The translations under genes and the position numbers were made by a program. The notes under the pieces are model-generated. The model saw nothing but the letters and a program-made list of their open reading frames with translations, did not search any database and was not told where the DNA came from. A DNA stretch of 64,000 nt from Monarcha castaneiventris obscurior (taxonomy: Eukaryota; Chordata; Aves; Passeriformes; Monarchidae). The stretch is from NCBI GenBank assembly GCA_026261815.1, contig JAMPIT010000230.1:38214501-38278500 (forward strand), in the 5' to 3' direction. Shown one piece after another: positions 12,901 through 25,452 of the stretch (position 1 is its first letter; the number at the start of each line of letters is the position of its first letter).

Positions 12901-15107
12901 TTTCGATGTGCTCGTGCCCTGCTTCTGAGGCATGTAGGGGTATGGTATGCAAATACAGACGTATTTGGGTGTACCATGTCTTCCCTGGGTTGGATTGCTT
13001 CACATGTACGGGATCTTTTTTTCTATACTTATCACTTTGTGAATGCATACACATCTAAAACATCCCGTGCCAGTGAGTTCCACAATTTTATTAATTCTGT
13101 GTAATTGTTTTAGACCTCTGACTGTTTCATAAGATGTTCTCTACTTCTTTAGAAAGAAACAGAGCACTACCCTTCTGTAATCACTCTCTCCATGCTGTTT
13201 AAGATTGAATTGAATTTTATCCTAGAGGCTGTTCAGTCTGACTACTTTAAATAAACACTTAATATCTTTAAAAACCCCCGGCATGGGGTAGTTTGGTGTA
13301 CACACATTTTACCTAAGTGTTTCTTAAGGTGGGCTAGTAACATTCCTGTGTTTAATTGATTTCAGACAGATGCGTGTGACATATATGGAAAGATACTTAG
13401 ACATTATTTTCCTTCTGTTAGCAACAGGTATTTTAGAAAAAAGAAGGACATCATCTGTCTAACACTGCAAGTGAAAAACATATTCAGCATTAACTTGGCT
13501 CATATCCACACGAATATCTACTGCAAATGAAGTAATAGGTGAATATTTCAGTGACCCTTGGTAGTGAGTAATTCAGTATCCACCCAGTAATGTAGCAATA
13601 TAGAGGTATTTGAATAAGGCATGAGGCTGTGTCCGTCGCTAGAGTGTCTGTAAGCCCTAGAGCAATGCAGAACAACAGTTGGGAAACCAGAAACACCTTC
13701 CAAAAAGAACATGTGTCAGGCCCAGGGTCCCAGCCCCAGAGAATGATTCCAGATGACTTTCAAAAATGAGGTTATTGCATAAGTGCATAAAATGAGATGC
13801 CTGGGAACGCATGTGATCACCAGAGCTGTGTGACCGGTCGTTTTGAGTCCCTCTCCTGCTACAGGCAGAGGACCGCTTCTAAAATCCTTTTACCTCACTC
13901 TAATTTTAAGTGCTAGGTAGGCAGAGTCAAGTCACGCTCTGGATTCCTATAATAAGGAAGCAAAGTGTCACAGCCCGTGTTCCCTTTTTATTCCCTCTTG
14001 TTCTGAAAACCCTGTGAGTTTATTAGCAGTGCTGTTTTGAAGGGAAAGTGAACACCGGGATCAAAACTGCCTTGTCATGTCCTTGTACATGGTGGGAGCC
14101 GAGCTCTGCCGTGGGCTTGACAGCGAGACCTGCTGAGCTGCACTGGTGCCTGTTAGGCTGGTTGTGTGCTAAGAAATTGGTAGCATCAAGTGGCTTGTTG
14201 AAATTCATCCTTTGCTCCACATGAGGTACTCTCTTAGCACATGAAGGAATAATTCATGCTCGAGACTTTTTGGCATAGGTATTACTGTCATGATATTAAG
14301 TAAGAGTGAACATGTAGGTGGAGGCACTGGGGTAATAAAAGACTTTTACAAGAAAAGGAGGAGAAACAGGAATCCTTGCATGGATGTAATTTGTTAAAAG
14401 CCCAGAAATACTGTATGTGAGATAGCAATATTAGTGGCATGCAGGGGAGCTGGCTCAAGTGCAAGCAGTGCAGCTACAGTCCTGTTACTATCTGGAAAGG
14501 AGGAGATCCTTCTTGTTGAAAAGAAAGTGGCTGAATAAGGATCCACAAACAAAACTGGGAGTATTATGGTGGTCTAACCTTGTGAAAGCACTTCTGGCTG
14601 CAAACAGAGTTGAAAATGCTTAGTGGGTAAAAATTTTAAGCATAAATAAAAATAGGCTTACGTTTGGACTTTTAGTAATAATTATATTAAAATGACACAA
14701 TTCATTAAATAATGCAATACATTCACATCTCTAAATACACAGCAGCTGTTCGCTTCTGTCAAACACGATTCCTTTAGGGACTGAATAGAGAAGAGTAACA
14801 TGCTGGCTTGCATGGTAATGTCCTGATGAGCGCTGGGCTGCAGCCTGCCCCCAACATTGATTAACAAAGGGTGTCTCTCTGCCAGCACCAGATCCTGAAG
14901 GTGCCCCTCGGGCTGGGCAGGAGGTGCCAGCTGGGCAGAGTAGGGTAGGGAATGAGTGGGTACAACACAGGCCTTGGAATTGTCCTTCTCAGGCTTTGTA
15001 GAAACCGAGCATTAAAAGATGTTTCAGCCTAGGGCTATAAGCACATGAATTTGGCAGGCTGTGATGTGCTGGAGTTGAAGCTCATAAAAAGATTTTATTT
15101 TAAAATT

Positions 15108-15122
15108 AAAAAAAAAAAAAAA
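15108..15122. repeat. Poly-A tract (15 nt)
   Basis: Fifteen A after an ATTTTATTTTAAAATT stretch that is itself a short palindrome. No element body is recognisable. Confidence 0.85.
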
Positions 15123-18059
15123 GAGCTGTGAAAAAAGCCTGCCTCTTGATGGATGGTTAGCTGAGAGAGGGACTTGTTCGAACGTTGTTTCTTCCTTGCC
15201 AGGCCTTTGGTTATGGAAGTCCTTGGCCAAGCTTCTAATACATAAAAATTGATATTAAAAATGTGTTGATGCACCAATTAATCATCCAGTAGTTATATTT
15301 TCATTGCTTTCTAAGCAGAGGGTCTTATCCTTCGCACCAAAATTGAGGTAATGTTCCGAAAGTGTAGAAAATAGAAAAGTCTTACCAGCAGATGATAGGC
15401 ACCTGTGAAGAGCCCAGCTTTGAGCAGAATTTGGGTTCTTGTCATTGTTGACATCGTATGGTTCCTTATCAAAGGTAGTGAGCTGCATGTCTCCCTTACA
15501 CTGCCACGCTTCATTTACAGACATCCCTGGGCATCCAGAAGCATAATTCGGACTTTAATTTCTAATCACAGTGAGAGTGTCTTTGCATCTTGTACCAGTC
15601 TTTACTAAATTAAGGGGTGCTACAGAAAAACATCTATTTGCAATAGAATGCTGATTCTGAAGGTATTATATGTGACTTCTGTTTTACCCTTTCAATAGAT
15701 TTATACACGACGTTTTACTTTTACTTCTGCCAAATTTAATTTTCATATTACATTGAACCCAGTATCAGGAGGCTTGTAGTCCCTCATTTATGCAAGAAGA
15801 GAATTCAGGGTTAAAGTTGGCTCTCTGTGCCAACATCTGTAGAGAAAATGACAATAATCTACAAAATTAGAAGCTCAGAGCTTGTAATTTCCTCGTGAAT
15901 TATTCTTTCCTTGTTCCTTTCATATCCCTGTACTTGTATAAATAGATCATAGTTTATTTTTCTTTCCTGGTGATGGATTTGGAGTGTTTGTCACCTGTGC
16001 TCTAATATGATTTGTTGTGATATATTGAAGGTTTTTATCTTGGTAAGGATTTTTCTCTCCTGTTCTTCATTTGGGATTTTTTCCCCCTCGTCACTGTAGT
16101 ATTTTTCAGGCAGTAGGTTTTTATTCAGTATCATAACAGAAGTTTGATAAGAACACTCTAGAGAATGAAATTCTGTCATGAGAAGAGGCTTTAAAAAGAA
16201 AACCACGATTTTATTAACTGGTAGACTAAATTGTGTGGCCCAACATTTGAAGTTTAAAAAGGCTTTATGTACTATTGGTGAAACTGAGCATAAGCAAAAT
16301 GATATGGCACTGACAGAATTATTGTTTGGGTACTATATCTTTATCCACTGCTACTTTATATTGAACAGGTGAGCTCACCCATTCTCTGTATCCCCTGCAT
16401 GCCAAAGAACCTGTATGCAGAACCTTCACCTTTCAACTTATATCCCCAAGAGTCAGTCTCTTACCTTTGGGGACAAGGAGAGGCAGATACAACATTAATA
16501 CAGCTTGCCAAGAGTTAGCATCTTCCCTCCTTTAATTCTTAATATAATCTAGGTATTCTTTTTCGGTCTTCTGTTTGTCTGTTTTCTTTGTGCCTTTACC
16601 TCACGCTGAGCCCACAATGTAATGTGATGGTGAAACTGCAATTAAGTGCACCTAAATCAATGTACGGCTTTTAAATTTTTCTCCTTTATGAACTGTGTAA
16701 AGCCAGGCCTCTGGAATGCAGTGGGAGAAAGAAACAAATCTATCTACAGGTGACTTCTGGCTTAAAGGAAAGGGGAAAAAAAAACAGGGCATGTGCATTC
16801 CCTTTGTTTATCCTCTCAGGATCACAGAGGTTGTCTTTTCTGTTTTGGTGAGATTAAGCATTTGCAGAGGTTACAGGAATAGGGATACTGCGGGTTAGAT
16901 ATTAGCATATTTCCTGTCTGACAGAGAGTTGGCCTTGCAGTAAGACTTTAATTCTTTCTTTTCTAGGGTCACTGATATACACTGAGTGAATTTTGAACCT
17001 CTGTATTTATCAATATTTTCTACGCATTTTAGCAGCAGTAAACTAGTGGTACAATAATTAAAACTAAATGGTAACATTTTATTATTTCCACCCAGTTTTG
17101 CTTGTCCTGTAGGGTTTATTTTAATTTCTGTTCTCTGCTGACTCTTTCTGCTCATCCAATTGCTGTTGCTTTTTCTCACGTCGTTTTTGCACAGAAAACG
17201 GCACGGTGCTGCTCTCCATGCTCAGACAGCTCCTCTCTGACTAAGGAGGTACTTTACCTCCTGCTGGCTCATGTCTGTCTTTGCAGATGAAAAAAATCCA
17301 CCCAAAACCTCCAGGGAATAGCTCAAGTTCTGTGATACTTTTTCAATAGGTAATACAATCCTGTGCAGTAAAGGCTAAGCAGCTAAAATCAAGCACCTTT
17401 GCTGAAAATGTCCATCTAGCATCTTTCCTGCTACAAGAGTGACAGCCCTTCACATTTTCCTCTTAATTTGTACCCTTTGGTTGACTATAATATTGATTTG
17501 TGCATTAAGGATGATTTAATCTTTCTTCCACCCTCTTATTAAGAGGGTTTGAAACCCTACCTGGAGTCTTTATTAGCTTTTGACATCACAAAGGGAAATG
17601 TCAACACATAATGAGATAAATTTCAACATCACAGAAGACTGGAATACAACTTTCATGAAAGATGGATACAGGCAACACTTACCAAGATAAAAAAAAGCCC
17701 AAAAGACAGAACCCTTCCTTTTCAGCATCCATCCATCTTTCTGTTTGTCTGTTGCTGCATTATAGTATTTATTAGAGTTTGTCTTGCTATACAATGGATT
17801 GCCAGAATCATGATTAAGAAGCTTATTCAAATGAATTAAAAATGTTTAAATGAAAAAGACCCGGAGAAGTAATTGCCAAAATTTAATCAAGGATTTAATT
17901 TGTAGCACAGACCAGCCAAATGGATTTTGCCGTTTTTCACTGCACTGTTTGTACAAGGAAATTAAAAAGTATAAAGAGTCGAAGACTCAGCAGTGTAACC
18001 CTTTAAGAATATTGCAGTATGCTCACTTATTCTCATTAGCTGCATTATATCAAACTTGC

Positions 18060-18580
18060 TCCTGAGGGCTTGTAGTTTGCAAAGCCAGACCACAGACGGG
18101 GGAAAAAAGATGATAGCATTTTTTCCAATGTCATAAATTACTGCCAGCACACATTAGATGATTTCTCCATGCATTGCTGTAAGCAATGGTAGGTTAAATA
18201 TCCCCCTTCTTAATGCCACTTAGTAATAAATGCCCTCATTTTAGCATGTCATCTTTAGCTGAACTGAAATAGCTGAGACTAAAGAGCTGTCGGGATTTGA
18301 AACAGAAACATTTCCCTTGCATTTACTGCTGAGAAATACATACATGGCACCATTATGCTGTCTCTGTTTCATTGATGATAATAAGGTATCATCAAGCCTG
18401 GCATATCTGTTTGAACATGTTTTGCAGAAGTCTAATCATTAAGTAATATGTATCCCATTTCATCCATCATTTCCACACAAAGAGCCATACAGTGCAATTG
18501 AGAGAACAATACTTTATGAGCCATGAATAGCTGGAGCAATGATAACTTCCAAGTAGCATATAACAGACCCAGAACTGTGC
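18060..18580. promoter_or_regulatory. Candidate conserved non-coding block
   Basis: About 500 bp of non-repetitive, evenly composed sequence rich in ATTA and TGATGAT cores. It includes a perfect 9-bp inverted repeat TTGATGATA/TATCATCAA at 18372-18380 and 18387-18395, with a 6-nt loop. I infer constraint only from its appearance. Confidence 0.28.
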
Positions 18581-21245
18581 TCTAAATTACCGTGCTGAAG
18601 AGGTAGGAGGAGAGATGAGACTCTCCTTGTGAGGAGGAGGCCGAGATCAAGTGCGCGTTTCTTTCTGATTAGTTGTGGTTGAAATAAACGTTCAGCAGAG
18701 TGCTAAATGCTCAGTCTCTTTCACAGGCAGAGAGGGAAGTTGGTGCTGCAGCGCTGCGCTGCCTTGCAGAGCCTGAGGCGGCTGGTGGGATGGGGTAAAA
18801 GGGTTCTGGGTCATTCAGGAGCTCTGAAGTCCCTTTCTTCCAAAACTGCTGACAAGGATGTCAAAAGAAGCCAAATGAGGAAAGCATGCAAACCACAAAT
18901 GATGAATGGCTTCTAGGTAGCCCAGAAGAGTTTACAGATACTCTCCTAAGCCTAAAATTACATTAATTATTTTTAAAATGAGAAGAAATAAATAAGTTTC
19001 ACGTTTAGTACATACCCGAGGTGAATCATACCAACTGTAACAGCACAGAATAGCAGATCAGTGTGTAGCACTGGGGGCAGGGTGCAGTGCAGTAAGGCTG
19101 TTCCCTTACTGCAGGAGGAAGGATTTGGTGTTTGTTTGCAAGTTTAAAGGAAATGGTGTAGAAACAGTGATTCCCACCCCTATATCTGTCAGAGAGACAA
19201 AGATGATGTTTACTATTTCTTTATTTTACCACTGTAGCACCTGGTGAGTATTAGTTTTGTAGCAGAGAGGCAGGCGTAGTCTCTCCCAGCAAGAGGTAGT
19301 ATCGGATACAATAAGGTATTTCTAAAGGTAAGGAGCCTTTCTGTGAGCAGACACAAGAACCAGCTGTGGCTGTGCCTGTTTCTCTGCCCCTGCAATCCCT
19401 GGGAAGTCCTGCTCCCTTCACATTTCTTCTGTCCTGTATGTTGGAAAAGGAGGGAGGTAGAGCTTTTGGAAAATGAAAACTTTCTCCTCTTGAGATCCTT
19501 GAGCTCATGAACTTGCTTAGCTTGCTTCTGCTCCTAGTCATTTTTGGTTTGCATGATGCTTTTGCACAGTTGCTCTCTTCACAGAGCATTTTTAATTTAA
19601 GGCATCCCTTGCTTGCTTGGTTAAGTGGTTGTATTTTTATTTGTGCAGCAGAAGAGTTGCTGATAAACAAAGTTAAGACATTGGAAAAGGAAGGAGTCCA
19701 AAATTCAGTGGTTGAGTTCCAAATATTTGAATTTTGTTCCTTATCCAGCCTTCTGAGCTTTCTAAAGATTGTGGCAGAGTAAATTATGCAGCTGCTTCTA
19801 AGTAGAACTTTAAAAGGTCATTTTTTTACATGAGATCTGAGTTAAATTCATGCATGTTTTTACTTCTTGTCTCCCTTTTAGAGACTTACATTTTTATAAA
19901 CTGGTTGCTACGCCATGTAAAGTTCTTGCCTTTAAAAGAACAACTAAATACTTCTGAAAAATAAGAGAAAAAGCATTATAATATGAGATATCAGTGACTA
20001 TTATCATTCCACACTTGCAACATTATTTTCACAATTTATTCTAAAACCAGTTTTATTTGCCATTGAATTTCACCTATCACAGATCTTAACATTTACATTG
20101 CAGAATTGGCTGCATTTTCATACTGGTTCCAGCTTATGGGGCCCAACTCAGTTTAAGTGCTTTCCTTGGTCATAAAGAAAAGCAGCTTAGGTATCTAAAC
20201 CCATACCTTTTAATTTGTATCTAAACCCACATTTTCCTCTAATCTTTTTACATCCATTTCTGAGTTGTAGCAGTTGACACTTTTTTTTTTCTCCATTCCT
20301 GGCAGCTTTTTGGAAATCTCTCCTTTACTGGGATGTTTCAGGAATGCAGTTATTTGTCTAGGATTATTCTGAATGTGTGTATTTGAAAATGAGAATGAAT
20401 AAATGTGTCCCGTACTTCTTCACAGGATTCTTGAGCAGAAATATCTGTGCGTGAACTATTCAGCCAATGTGTTGCAGGTCTGATACGTCAAGGAAAATCT
20501 TGGAAAAGGGATCTTCCTTTCTTTTTTTCCTAGAAAAAAATTTCACTCAGCAAAACAAGCAAGTCCTGAGAAAGAGGAATCCATGGTAGTTGGTAGTCCT
20601 TGTCATTCTGCCCTTAGTATGAGAGTCTTTCAAGAAAAGAGTACGGTGACTTCTGTGTGAATTTTGTATCCCCCCAAATATGTTTATTTTAGTTGCTTAT
20701 TATAGGGATTAAAAAATACATATAGCTTTGAAAAAAAGAGTTGTGGTTGTCTGCTTTGGGGGTTTTTTGTTACTGTAATTTGGGTTTGTTTCATTTTGTT
20801 TTGCTTTTTCTTCTGGTGACACTGTGACAGAACAGCATTGTACAAAACCTTCTCATCTATAGCATGGCTTTAGCTTCTCCAGGGGCCCTGCTCAGATTGT
20901 TGTTGATTTCCCATCCTTGCCAGTTCCTCAGCAGGAAATAAAACAGGGAGTTGCTGCCTTGATCCAAACAGATTCACACAGCATTTCAACAGGCAAACAG
21001 AGCTGAAGAGGAATGTTTAGACTGATAAGCTTTTAGAAAATATTTCTGGGAGTGCACTTTTTGAACTGGTGAGCAGAGACAGTCTGTCTGTGTCGGGCAC
21101 TTCTCCTCGTCCTTATCATGGAATTTACTAATAAAAAAAAAGCTACCACCACCTCCTTGAGTATGGAGAGAACCTTTCAAAATTCTGTTTCTCAGCAGCT
21201 GATACTCCGGAGTCATGCTGGAGGTAGTAAATGAATAAAGCCATT

Positions 21246-21260
21246 TAAAAAAAAAAAAAA
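21246..21260. repeat. A tract between short direct repeats
   Basis: TGAATAAAGC occurs on both sides of an A run (about 21231-21240 and 21262-21271). The layout recalls a small insertion or slippage event. The AATAAA inside is not evidence of a gene end. Confidence 0.6.
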
Positions 21261-22587
21261 GTGAATAAAGCTATAGCATCTCAACTATGTTGGAGAATCA
21301 ATCATAGGCTTGAGCTCATTTGTTCCACTAGAGTGTAGTCTTATAAGAAGAGAACTGCTTGTTCCAGAAAAAAGTGTGAATAATGTGATAAAACAAAATG
21401 AACTGCAGAATATATTCTAGCCAGCAGCCAAGAAATTATTCACACTGACAGATATTACAGGTACAGTATATTTTCTGTCTAGAATACCACCTTGTATTTC
21501 TCTTAGCATATGCATTATGGTTGCTGTTTTCCTACCTGCTCTGTAGAAGTGCACCCAGCTGTATACATGTGATTGTGATGCACTTTCTTCTTGTATATCA
21601 TATAAAGAAATCATTATCTAGTTAGAGCAACTGCCCTTGCTTGTATAATTATTCAAAAATTTTTAGCTCTTTTGAAAATTTAAATATTTAGTGTTGAAAT
21701 AGAAGCATTGTTTCTCTTCTGTTTTTACCTTGAACTGATGCACATAGATGCTCATTTATGTCTCAAGAAAGGTGAACAGATCCTTGAACCAAAAGAGTAG
21801 ATTTGCTACAGTCTGAAGCCGTTATTGGCCACAGTTTTGCTTTAGCTGTGGTAAGGAACTAATGGATTTTTGCCCCATTACTTAAGGTGGTTTCCACTGT
21901 ATCCCTGTATATAGCACACATTATAAAATAGATCTAGATAAATAAATCTCTGTATTTCTTGATCCTCATCTTCCATTTCTTAAATTTATCCTCATAGAGC
22001 TATATAAAGTAGTATTTCTGGTGTCAAATTAGGTATTGCAGCCTTTACTACCAACTCATGAGTATTGACACATGCAAGACTTGCATAAATTAGGTTGCAT
22101 CAAACATTAGCAGTGCAGCCCACAATAACAAGCCAAAAAGTTACTTGGAAGGAGGAGGGATAAGTAGGATTTTGAAAGGAAAATGTAGCCTGAAAATGGA
22201 CAGACCTAGGGGAAGAAGTTAAAGGCAGGAGGGGGAAAGACAAACATAACACACATCTAACTATTCTTCAGCTTATGAGTGCTGTGTTTGAAAAATGTCA
22301 TGTGCTTTCTACTTCCTTCTCCTACTGTATTTACAACCTGGAGCTTCATTCATATGGTTATTTGATATGTGGTAGGTATTTTACTGTTGACACAGGGACT
22401 TTCAGGCTTTTCTCCTAGTGAGATTCTTTTTGTTCATCTTATGGAATATATGTATTACACATGAACAGCTGCTAATCTTTTATGAAAATATGTTTGAAGC
22501 TATATATGAAAACTAGGGGGTTTTTCTAAACTTATGTGAATTGAACATGAGTCTGTTAGAGAAAACAATAGAGAAAACATTGCAAGT

Positions 22588-22589
<2 letters not shown>

Positions 22590-22618
<29 letters not shown>
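22590..22618. repeat. Poly-T tract (29 nt)
   Basis: The longest homopolymer in the window, 29 T, followed 27 nt later by eight C (22646-22653). On the - strand it could be the A tail of an old insertion, but no element body is seen. Confidence 0.9.
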
Positions 22619-24713
22619 GACTCGTGGACATGATTAATATGAGCACCCCCCCCACCAGTAATCAGGTTTGAATGAGTACACATTTATAGGTCAATTCTTT
22701 GCTTTTGACCCAGGTGTACCATGGTGGCAAAATCTTTCAGGATCCTGGGAAAATGGATTTATACCTGTAGTAGGTGGACAAAAGCACTGTTACATTGATT
22801 ACACATTTGCAATTTGCCTTTCACTCTTGGAAGTGAACTAGCAGACACTGGTTTCATGTTTCACTCCACAAAATATTTTGTTTGGGTCTGTTTCCCTTTG
22901 AGAGCCTGAGTGGGGAAGAATGAGGTCATGCATTTTGAAAGTACATCACTGTGTGAGGATTTTCTTTATGCATAGCTTCTTTCTGAGTCAGAAGCTTATT
23001 CTGGCATGAGTAGCTGCTTATGCCATCTCCTATAAACTGTGTCAACTGAGGACATACCTATGAGTAGTGGAAGACAGAGAGAGTGTAGTAACAAAGCACC
23101 GCAGCAGGTTTACCTTAGGGTATGGATAAGCCTCTGTTTGACTTCTGACACCTACCACAACCAAGCCAGTGCCTTAACTCATCAGTGATCTATGTAAAAT
23201 GAAGATGTCTATGAAAATCAGGTTCTTCAGCGTTACCAACAGACAGACAATGTGTGCCATTGACTTCATACCAGCAGTGCCATCCACAGGGCTCCAGCGC
23301 CAGCTCCGTCCTCCCGATCACACGGAGCTGCATGGGAGTTCGCTTCCAAATGGCAAGGTAGTTGACATATTGTGTCTCAATTTAAGCCCCATTACCATTC
23401 ATTAGACATGCTCCCAGTTAATTATTTTAAAAAATAAATGTAAATAACAAGTGTTAATTATACCCTCGAGGCCATTGATGTGTACCATGTTGGCATTTCA
23501 TGTTAGAGAGGCTGCCTGAAAATAGAATAAAGATCAGTATAATGCAAGGAAGAGGTTTTGGGAAATATTATTGCTAACATAATATTTTATAATTGCAATT
23601 TCATCAATTATAAGTCTTAATATTTAAATAATATTCTACTGAGAATCTGTTATGAAAAGCATTTAGGTGATTTCTTGGCTGTTATATTTCCCTGTGCATT
23701 TGAAAGGTTTATTTCGTTAAAAATGGTTTTCAACCAGCTATAACATCAGACTGTGGTTTTGGGGTGGTCTTTGTACATGTTCATTTGTGTGCTTGTGTCC
23801 AGTCACTTTTGAACATTGACAACTTTCTAGAGAAATGTTATAATGGTGTGCACTTCACCAGTGTCATTCCTTCTTGCTGTCTGGTCTGGGACTTCACTGT
23901 ATTCCACAAGAAAGTTTTTTTTAAAACTCTTAGCAAAAACTTTCTTCTTGCCTCACTGCATAGTCAAATAAAGTAGGTTTTATATGGCAAATCACTTTGG
24001 ATTCTTATCCAGATACCTTATTTTCTGGCATGAAATGTCTGAACAGAACAAAAAATCCCAAAGGAAAGCAACATTAGATGTGCATTTTGGGTCAGTTTGT
24101 CTCTCTTAAGGTCCTGTACTATGTGATGTGCATTGTATTTCATTCCTTTTACTTACAAAAGTAAAGTAAAGTAGGGGTGACCAGTTGTACACTTTCAGAT
24201 TCCTCTCAGTAATTATTTTGTGTTAAAATACATTTAGGATTGTTCTGAGTAAGAGCCAAGGAAGGCTTTTCTTGCATGCAAAATTTTGTACGACAGAAGG
24301 ATGAAACTCCACACGTAGCTCTAACTCAAGACCAAAGGAGCGGTGTGGAGTTTGCTCCAAAACTTCTTCTGGTGATAACTGCTGGAATCAAGCCCCCAGC
24401 TGGTTGCTCCTTCCCAGTATTCTTAGGCCATGCTGCCAGTTGTGTTGTCTGTGGCTGTCTCAACACCAAGGTTCCAGCCAGGCTCTAGGCAGTCTCCAGC
24501 CAGTTTGCGCTGTCAATAGTTTCTACGAAGTCAGAAGACAGATATTCATGACTGACTTCTTCCCACAGGGAATCCTGGATAGTGCTGAGCAGTTGCACTG
24601 CCTGTGCCCAGAAGTCACTGGCATTGGGACTTTCTGTTTGTGGAAGCTTCTGCTCCTGCCTGCAAGCAAAAGCAAAAGAAAGGGAAAACTCATGTCTGTT
24701 CCTAGGACACATT

Positions 24714-24793
24714 GATGAGAGGGGCAGGGAGAGAGGAGTGTGGGGAGAAAAAAGAGGAGAAAGAAGGAAAGAAAGAGAAGGAAAGAAAGTAAG
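24714..24793. repeat. GA-rich purine tract
   Basis: Eighty bases almost wholly purine on the + strand, with 24742-24789 entirely purine and composed of GAAA/GGAAA units. It is a low-complexity polypurine tract able in principle to form a triplex. Confidence 0.85.
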
Positions 24794-25371
24794 CTTTTCT
24801 ATGTGCTTGAGGTGGCCGTTCATAGTGACCTTTCTTGCAGCTTCTGCATCCTCTCCTGGTGGCACACACAGTCCTGCAGCAATGTATTGCTGCCTTCTCT
24901 TGCTGTCCCAACCTCACCAGAAGGCTTTGACTCTAGCCTGTCTACCTTCTAGCTCATGATAACCTAAAAGCTGGGCAGAGTGCATTTCAAATCAGAGTGC
25001 ATTTTGTGGAGTTCTTGGCTTGTGCTGAATATTGTCCTGACACTTCCAAGCTCTTGGGGGTAAATATGAGGTGTCACATTCCCTGCTGATCTTGCTAGCA
25101 GCAGCTTCCATTTACCCAGTGCTGCCAGGCTCCTTGCACAACCTGCCACCTTCCTCCACCTCTTCTTCAGCCTTGCTTTTACATTCAGACCTGGCAAAAA
25201 AACTCAGGAGGAGTTGCAAGGCCATCTTCTGTGGTTCAGGAGGGGTCTAGCATCTTTCGATTCTTGGGGTGAACGTGAGAGCACCCTTCTCCCAATGTCT
25301 GCAGATAAAGCATCCTTTATCTCCTCAAGTTATCTGTGTCATATCACAGGCTGTCTTGGCTTCCTTGAGAG

Positions 25372-25452
25372 GAAAAAAAAAACTAAAAACCAAACAAAGA
25401 AAAAAAAACCCCACAAAAACCCCAAAAAACCTCAAAACAAACCAACAAAATA
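25372..25452. repeat. A-rich low-complexity tract
   Basis: A and C dominate, with repeated AAAACC and CAAAAACCCC words and almost no T. No tandem period is stable, so this is low-complexity sequence rather than a microsatellite. Confidence 0.85.

Larger units (their letters stand above)
6998..22589. other. Intronic stretch, mostly unfeatured
   Basis: No CR1, DNA transposon or LTR recognised. Apart from the tracts and the 18.06-18.58 kb block, 13.74-14.22 kb stands out as non-repetitive sequence that keeps several CpGs (for example ACCGGTCG and GCCGTGGG). C/T-rich stretches occur at 12.2-12.7 kb. Nothing else is supportable. Confidence 0.6.

Noticed and set aside
20821..21230. Possible exon or gene end near a TTTCTCAGCAG-like acceptor
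   Set aside because: No matching donor or domain; acceptor-like AGs are common in T-rich intron.
21231..21271. AATAAA followed by a poly-A run, resembling a processed-gene 3' end
   Set aside because: Only about 8 nt separate signal and tract, no coding similarity lies upstream, and the flanking repeats are too short and misplaced for target-site duplications.
24485..24865. 126-codon - strand and 125-codon + strand overlapping frames
   Set aside because: Both owe their length to the purine tract, which lacks stops in several frames.
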